Positions 60,501 to 64,000 of a stretch of 64,000 bases of DNA are shown here, in pieces. Under the pieces are notes generated by a model. The model was not told the DNA's origin, ran no database searches, and worked only from the letters and a program-made list of their open reading frames with translations. This DNA is from Dallia pectoralis. Its lineage: Eukaryota > Chordata > Actinopteri > Esociformes > Umbridae. Where the stretch lies: NCBI GenBank assembly GCA_029465975.1, contig CM055759.1:495680-559679 (forward strand), written 5' to 3'. Each line of letters opens with the position of its first letter. Position 1 is the stretch's first letter. A program made the translations under genes and the position numbers.

Positions 60501-63303
60501 TCACTCCCTCTGTTTCTTCATTTGTCTCCCTCCAGGTCATCACGTCAGACTGCCATGAAGAGGCCACCGTAAAGAAAGACACTGTCTTTGTTCGCTCCTT
60601 CAAGGATGGAAAATTGTAAGTCGTAACTGTATATCAAAATGGTGCTGTGGGATGGAGGGAGGCTGGGAGGGTGCTGTGGGAGGGAGGCTGGGGGGTGCTG
60701 TGGGAGGGAGGCTGGGGGTGCTGTGGGAGGGAGGTGGGGGGTGCTGTGGGAGGGAGGCTGGGGGGTGCTGTGGGAGGGAGGCTGGGGGTGCTGTGGGAGG
60801 GAGGCTGGGGGTGCTGTGGGAGGGAGGCTGGGGGTGCTGTGGGAGGGAGGCTGGGAGGGTGCTGTGGGAGGGAGGTGGGGGTGCTGTGGGAGGGAGGCTG
60901 GGGGGTGCTGTGGGAGGGAGGCTGGGGGGTGCTGTGGGAGGGAGGCTGGGGGGTGCTGTGGGAGGGAGGCTGGGGGTGCTGTGGGAGGGAGGTTGGGGGG
61001 TGCTGTGGGAGGGAGGCTGGGGGTGCTGTGGGAGGGAGGCTGGGGGTGCTGTGGGAGGGAGGCTGGGGGTGCTGTGGGAGGGAGGTGGGGGTGCTGTGGG
61101 AGGGAGGCTGGGAGGGTGCTGTGGGAGGAGGCTGGGGAGGTGCTGTGGGAGGGAGGCTGGGGGGTGCTGTGGGAGGGAGGCTGGGAGGGTGCTGTGGGAG
61201 GGAGGCTGGGGGGTGCTGTGGGAGGGAGGTTGGGGGGTGCTGTGGGAGGGAGGCTGGGGGGTGCTGTGGGAGGGAGGCTGGGGGGGTGCTGTGGGAGGGA
61301 GGGGGGGGTGCTGTGGGAGGGAGGCTGGGGGTGCTGTGGGAGGGAGGCTGGGGGGTGCTGTGGGAGGGAGGTGGGGGGGTGGGAGGGAGGCTGGGGGTGC
61401 TGTGGGAGGGAGGCTGGGGGGGTGCTGTGGGAGGGAGGCTGGGGGGTGCTGTGGGAGGGAGGCTGGGGGGTGCTGTGGGAGGGAGGCTGGGAGGGTGCTG
61501 TGGGAGGGAGGCTGGGGGGTGCTGTGGGAGGGAGGCTGGGGGGTGCTGTGGGAGGGAGGCTGGGGAGGGTGCTGTGGGAGGAGGCTGGGAGGGTGCTGTG
61601 GGAGGGAGGCTGGGAGGGTGCTGTGGGAGGGAGGCTGGGGAGGGGCTGCTGTGGGAGGGAGGCTGGGGGGTGCTGTGGGAGGGAGGCTGGGGGTGCTGTG
61701 GGAGGGAGGTGGGGGGTGCTGTGGGAGGGAGGCTGGGAGGGTGCTGTGGGAGGGAGGTGGGGGGTGCTGTGGGAGGGAGGCTGGGGGTGCTGTGGGAGGG
61801 AGGCTGGGGGGTGCTGTGGGAGGGAGGCTGGGAGGGAGGCTGGGAGGGTGCTGTGGGAGGGGCTGGGAGGGAGGCTGGGGGGTGCTGTGGGAGGGAGGCT
61901 GGGGGGTGCTGTGGGAGGGAGGCTGGGAGGGTGCTGTGGGAGGGAGGCTGGGGGCTGTGGGAGGGTGGCTGTGGGAGGGGGCTGGGAGGCTGGGGGGTGC
62001 TGTGGGAGGGAGGCTGGGGGTGCTGTGGGAGGGAGGCTGGGGGGTGCTGTGGGAGGGAGGTGGGGGGTGCTGTGGGAGGGAGGTTGGGGGTGCTGTGGGA
62101 GGGAGGCTGGGGGTGCTGTGGGAGGGAGGCTGGGGGGTGCTGTGGGAGGGAGGCTGGGGGTGCTGTGGGAGGGAGGCTGGGGGGGTGCTGTGGGATGGAG
62201 GGAGGCTGGGGGGTGCTGTGGGAGGCTGGCTGGGGGGTGCTGTGGGATGGGGGAGGCTGGGGGGTGCTGTGGGAGGGAGGCTGGGAGGGTGCTGTGGGAG
62301 GGAGGTGGGGGGTGCTGTGGGAGGGAGGTGGGGGTGCTGTGGGAGGGAGGTGGGGGTGCTGTGGGAGGGAGGTGGGGGGTGCTGTGGGAGGGAGGTGGGG
62401 GGTGCTGTGGGAGGGAGGTGGGGGGGTGCTGTGGGAGGGAGGTTGGGGGGTGCTGTGGGAGGGAGGCTGGGGGGTGCTGTGGGAGGGAGGCTGGGGGGTG
62501 CTGTGGGAGGGAGGCTGGGGGTGCTGTGGGAGGGAGGCTGGGGGTGCTGTGGGAGGGAGGTGGGGGTGCTGTGGGAGGGAGGTGGGGGGTGCTGTGGGAG
62601 TGAGGTGGGGGTGCTGTGGGAGGGAGGTGGGGGTGCTGTGGGAGGGAGGTGGGGGGTGCTGTGGGGGTGCTGTGGGAGGGAGGTGGGGGGGTGCTGTGGG
62701 AGGGAGGTGGGGGTGCTGTGGGAGGGAGGTGGGGGTGCTGTGGGAGGGAGGTTGGGGGGTGCTGTGGGAGGGAGGTTGGGGGTGCTGTGGGAGGGAGGTT
62801 GGGGGTGCTGTGGGAGGGAGGTTGGGGGTGCTGTGGGAGGGAGGCTGGGGGTGCTGTGGGAGGGAGGTTGGGGGGTGCTGTGGGAGGGAGGTGGGGGTGC
62901 TGTGGGAGGTTGGGAGGGAGGTGGGGGGTGCTGTGGGAGGGAGGTTGGGGGTGCTGTGGGAGGTTGGGAGGGTGCTGTGGGAGGGAGGTGGGGGGTGCTG
63001 TGGGAGGGAGGTTGGGGGGTGCTGTGGGAGGGAGGTTGGGGGTGCTGTGGGAGGTTGGGAGGGTGCTGTGGGAGGGAGGTGGGGGTGCTGTGGGAGGGAG
63101 GTTGTGGGGGTGCTGTGGGAGGGAGGTTGGGGGGTGCTGATGGAGGGAGGTTGGGGGGTGCTGTGGGAGGGAGGTTGGGGGGTGCTGTGGGAGGGAGCTG
63201 ATGGAGGTTGTGATTTTGTGTTGCAGTAACACAGTACTGAGGAAAGAGGTCAGACTGATGGATGTGAACCTTCCTCCTAAAGCCGACCCAGGACTCAGAC
63301 CAG
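44934..63303 (+). CDS. arid4b: AT-rich interaction domain protein 4B, N-terminal part (continues past the window)
   Basis: Chromatin adaptor of the SIN3-HDAC co-repressor, also called RBBP1L1. Coding exons: 44934-44939, 51430-51540, 55310-55375, 55721-55811, 57372-57451, 57800-57891, 58358-58511, 60536-60615, 63227-63303. The sum is 757 nt, 252 codons plus one base, with all phases consistent. The first coding piece is only ATGAAG at the end of exon 44886-44939; the protein then reads [20 protein letters not shown], as in vertebrate ARID4 (MK followed by EPPYLTVG). The Tudor region spans residues about 1-125 ([49 protein letters not shown]). An acidic Ser/Glu stretch ([16 protein letters not shown]) and the PWWP-like RBB1NT segment ([22 protein letters not shown]) follow. 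The ARID and chromobarrel domains lie beyond 64 kb. Exon 57372-57451 uses a GC donor. Introns are rich in minisatellites. Confidence 0.94.
45460..46082 (+). pseudogene. Second Tc1/mariner fragment, in ARID4B intron 2
   Basis: Plus-strand remnant of the same transposase type as in B3GALNT2 intron 9: AAGCATGGTGGTGGCAGCAT (45653), AAAGCACACATCCGAATACA (45829) and a right terminal repeat TAGACTTTTTATATTCACTG (46061-46080). It is broken by stops, and the left end is missing. The stretch 44940-45459 before it is featureless. Confidence 0.85.
46440..46860. repeat. Possible dispersed-repeat fragment
   Basis: GGGGACATGTCCCCAGCGTC and the following CCTAAACCTACGCCC resemble a common fish repeat terminus. 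The class is not determined. Confidence 0.3.
46905..47307 (-). pseudogene. hAT transposon fragment with terminal repeat
   Basis: The right edge (CGAATATTCGGTGCATCCCT) is a hAT-type terminal repeat preceded by palindromic CGGCCGAAAATTTTCGG. On the minus strand [18 protein letters not shown] is typical of the C-terminal dimerisation region of hAT transposases. [17 protein letters not shown] low-complexity stretch comes from CTGCTCCGTGCG repeats at 46970-47060. Only a piece of the transposase remains. Confidence 0.75.
47312..48258 (+). repeat. 36-bp array, about 26 copies
   Basis: The unit has TAGGAGTATATCTGTAGCTG and TTATAGAGAGCTTGTT. It abuts the hAT terminus directly. Variants GATATAG and GATTG are scattered. 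False frames arise from the 36-bp period. Confidence 0.96.
48655..48900. mobile_element. Possible MITE with CGTCGACGCAGA-type ends
   Basis: CATTATGCTTCTGCGTC near the left and GTCGACGCAGAGGGGTCTGT near the right are partly inverted, with CTACGGCG motifs between them. It has high CpG compared with the flanks. The remaining 48901-49430 is uninformative. Confidence 0.4.
49437..50235 (+). repeat. 33-bp array, about 24 copies, in ARID4B intron 2
   Basis: The unit has TCTGATGGTTGAGGGAGGAA and GGAGGAGCCAGTA. It switches from GGTTGAGG to GGTTTAGG near 50020. It is purine-rich on the plus strand. Confidence 0.95.
50555..51150 (+). repeat. About 58-bp repeat interrupted by an insertion
   Basis: Copies of TTTTGGCCTGGTCCTTCTCT and GGACAAGTGGATTT occur at about 50578, 50628, 50675 and 51115. 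The last is separated from the others by about 390 bp. Confidence 0.75.
50720..51107 (+). mobile_element. Candidate solo LTR
   Basis: It begins TGTCGCAATTCC and ends CTTGACACA, contains AAATAAACCTGTC (a polyadenylation-type signal), and interrupts the 58-bp repeat. I could not see a clear target duplication. Confidence 0.4.
51150..51240 (+). repeat. 28-bp repeat, three copies
   Basis: The unit is TTGTGACTGTGTTGATGAGC plus GTGTTGGG. Confidence 0.85.
51541..52244 (+). other. ARID4B intron 3, unique-looking
   Basis: No gene, repeat array or element recognised. Confidence 0.5.
52715..53005 (+). repeat. About 120-bp imperfect repeat, 2.5 copies
   Basis: ATCTATCAGATGTTTTATCG and GTAGCTAACGGTATCCGTAA recur. 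Confidence 0.8.
53098..53965 (+). repeat. 30/31-bp array, about 28 copies
   Basis: The unit has GGTTTGTGGTACCGTTTAAA and TGGTAGAACA, with GGTTGGTGGTACCGG variants. It contains the palindromes GGTACC and TTTAAA. Confidence 0.94.
54130..54350 (+). repeat. 71-bp repeat, three copies
   Basis: The unit has GATGTGCGCATGTGCAGGTA and CCTGCACGCTCGTGCTGTCT. It is rich in alternating purine-pyrimidine (GCGCATGTGCAGG). Confidence 0.92.
54533..55255 (+). repeat. (TG)n followed by a 40-bp array, about 17 copies, in ARID4B intron 3
   Basis: After (TG)n at 54533-54568, units of TTAAATCCTCTGTCCTCACC and TCTTACAACTGTGGGATGAG repeat. TCTTCCGACTG, TCTCCCGACTG and TCTTACAACTG variants are interleaved. The array ends about 55 bases before the ARID4B exon at 55310. 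Confidence 0.94.
55388..55652 (+). repeat. 35-bp array in ARID4B intron 4, about 7 copies
   Basis: The unit has CAGACAGGCCTTTATCACTG and TGTCCTCTATCAGTT. It starts about 12 bases after the exon donor at 55375. Confidence 0.93.
55916..57218 (+). repeat. 26-bp array in ARID4B intron 5, about 50 copies
   Basis: The unit is CCAGATGTTAGCTCTAGTGT plus TACCCTGATGAA with frequent small deletions. Confidence 0.94.
57220..57345 (+). repeat. Pyrimidine-rich array before the exon 57372 acceptor
   Basis: CTCACCTCTCCCTGCC and CTCACCACTCCCTGCC units (16-19 bp) repeat about seven times and extend the polypyrimidine tract of this exon. Confidence 0.88.
57452..57457 (+). other. arid4b: Non-canonical GC donor of ARID4B intron 6
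   Basis: The exon ends GAGAGTGAG and the intron begins GCAAGT. Only this junction joins AESE to [10 protein letters not shown] in frame, as in ARID4 proteins. GCAAGT with a matching exon AG is the usual form of GC-AG introns. Confidence 0.8.
57877..58150 (+). repeat. 33-bp array of the ARID4B exon 7 donor, about eight copies
   Basis: The exon ends AGGTCTAATCCAGT and the donor is GTAAGT. Downstream units repeat AGGTCTAATCCAGTGTAAGT and AAGGGTCCTTATC, so each carries a full consensus donor or a GTAAAT variant. Confidence 0.94.
58610..59890 (+). repeat. 30-bp array in ARID4B intron 8, about 42 copies
   Basis: The unit is TGGTCACAGTACCACTGTGA plus TGTCACTACG. It holds the inverted pair TCACAG/CTGTGA and the near-palindrome GTGATGTCAC. 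Variants TTCCA/TACCA and TGTC/TGTT occur in blocks. A partial unit is present at 59694. Confidence 0.97.
60048..60480 (+). repeat. About 61-bp array, seven copies
   Basis: The unit has TTGACCAGCTGTTTACATCG, TGTTTTACATCATTAACCAA and CACGATAACTTATTCTGCAT. It ends about 55 bases before the exon at 60536. Confidence 0.94.
60641..63205 (+). repeat. G-rich 22-26-bp array in ARID4B intron 9, over 100 copies
   Basis: The unit is GGTGCTGTGGGAGGGAGGCT plus a run of 3-6 G. Almost every unit has three or more G-runs of at least three. Because TA is absent, all forward frames and one reverse frame are open for 500-900 codons. These are not genes. Confidence 0.97.
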
Positions 63304-63374
63304 GTAAGTTAACCTGTCTGTCTGTCAGGAGGACACTGTGTTCACCTGTCTGTCTGTGTCAGGAGGATATACCG

Positions 63375-63545
63375 GGTTAATATTTCCTGCTCTGTCTAAG
63401 GCTCCTGCCACCTCCTAATATTTCCTGCTCTGTTTAAGGCTCCTGCCACCTCCTCCTAATATTTCCTGCTCTGTTTAAGGCTCCTGCCACCTCCTCCTGA
63501 TCTATTTCATATTAGCTTAAGGCTCCAGTCACATCCTTATCTATT
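63375..63545 (+). repeat. About 41-bp repeat, four copies
   Basis: AATATTTCCTGCTCTGTTTA and AGGCTCCTGCCACCTCCTC recur. The tail of the window, 63546-64000, has no supported exon. Confidence 0.85.
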
Positions 63546-64000
63546 TCTGCTCGTATTCAGACTCCAGTTTCTCTGGATGACACTCCCGTCTCCCTCCCTC
63601 TCTTTCTCAGTTTCCCCCCCCTTTATTTATTTCACAATTACAGCTGAAACAGCTTTCCATTATCATCCAGTCCGTAATAACAGCCAGTTTACTGACTGGT
63701 CCTCAGGGTGTGGGTGCCAGGTGTGTCTCACTTTAGTCCTCCTGTTTTTCTGCGTAATGCTCAAACACAGTTGTAGCTACTTTAAAGACTGTTGCTGTGC
63801 CAGCCTCCTTTCATGGCAGCCGTCAGATGGTTGTCATGGATTTGTTTTCTTGTTTGTTGATTCGCTGTGGCATGTAGACTGAGGCAGACAAATTAGGTTG
63901 CTAGGTTACGATTTTAGCACACATTGTATGGATGTTATGTAGATAAGTGGCCCTCTAGTAAAGTCTCTGTCTGCCTGTCTGTTGGGGGGATCAGCTCTGG

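Noticed and set aside
60545..63232. An 895-codon minus-strand frame and 654-860-codon plus-strand frames
   Set aside because: They come from a G-rich array with no TA dinucleotide. The ends run antisense through two real ARID4B exons, and the repeat content is low complexity.

Overview
The window is vertebrate nuclear DNA, almost certainly from a ray-finned (teleost) fish. Genes are split by GT-AG introns, there are Tc1/mariner and hAT-type DNA transposon relics and (CA)n microsatellites, and the four recognisable proteins are close to their vertebrate orthologues. A dispersed repeat near 41.0 kb resembles one I associate with salmoniform/esociform genomes, but that placement is weak.

Gene layout: GNG4 (G-protein gamma-4; + strand, coding exons at 8.41 and 12.35 kb), B3GALNT2 (beta-1,3-N-acetylgalactosaminyltransferase 2; + strand, 12 exons, 18.40-27.55 kb, 492 residues), GGPS1 (geranylgeranyl diphosphate synthase; - strand, 5 coding exons, 40.78 down to 31.28 kb, 313 residues) and ARID4B (+ strand, from the start codon at 44.93 kb to the window edge, about the first 252 residues). 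The order and relative strands match human 1q42.3, except that TBCE, which lies between B3GALNT2 and GGPS1 in mammals, is not seen. GGPS1 and ARID4B are head to head and probably share a promoter near 41.3-42.2 kb. B3GALNT2 acts on secretory-pathway glycans, ARID4B on chromatin, and GGPS1 makes the lipid donor that modifies gamma subunits of the GNG4 type; nothing in the sequence shows joint regulation.

The rest is dominated by tandem repeats. Adding the spans listed here, roughly 45% of the 64 kb is minisatellite or microsatellite, in about 50 arrays with units of 12-75 bp. Most long open frames are artefacts of arrays whose unit length is a multiple of three or which lack stop triplets.

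The most unusual feature is that many arrays are built on real exon-intron junctions, so the splice site itself has been copied many times. This is seen at the GNG4 exon 2 acceptor, the donors of B3GALNT2 exons 2, 3 and 11, the donor of GGPS1 coding exon 1, and the donor of ARID4B exon 7. Looser versions lie at the B3GALNT2 exon 4 polypyrimidine tract and exon 5 donor. B3GALNT2 intron 2 is stop-free in the exon 2 frame, and losing one repeat unit would join exons 2 and 3 in one frame if the intron were retained.

Mobile elements: two degenerate Tc1/mariner copies; a 1.6-kb terminal-inverted-repeat element inserted into a tandem repeat with a visible 5-bp target duplication and a possible nested element; a hAT transposase fragment; a tandemly duplicated LINE reverse-transcriptase motif; and candidate LTR or hAT remnants. 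No tRNA, rRNA, CRISPR array or other RNA gene was recognised.
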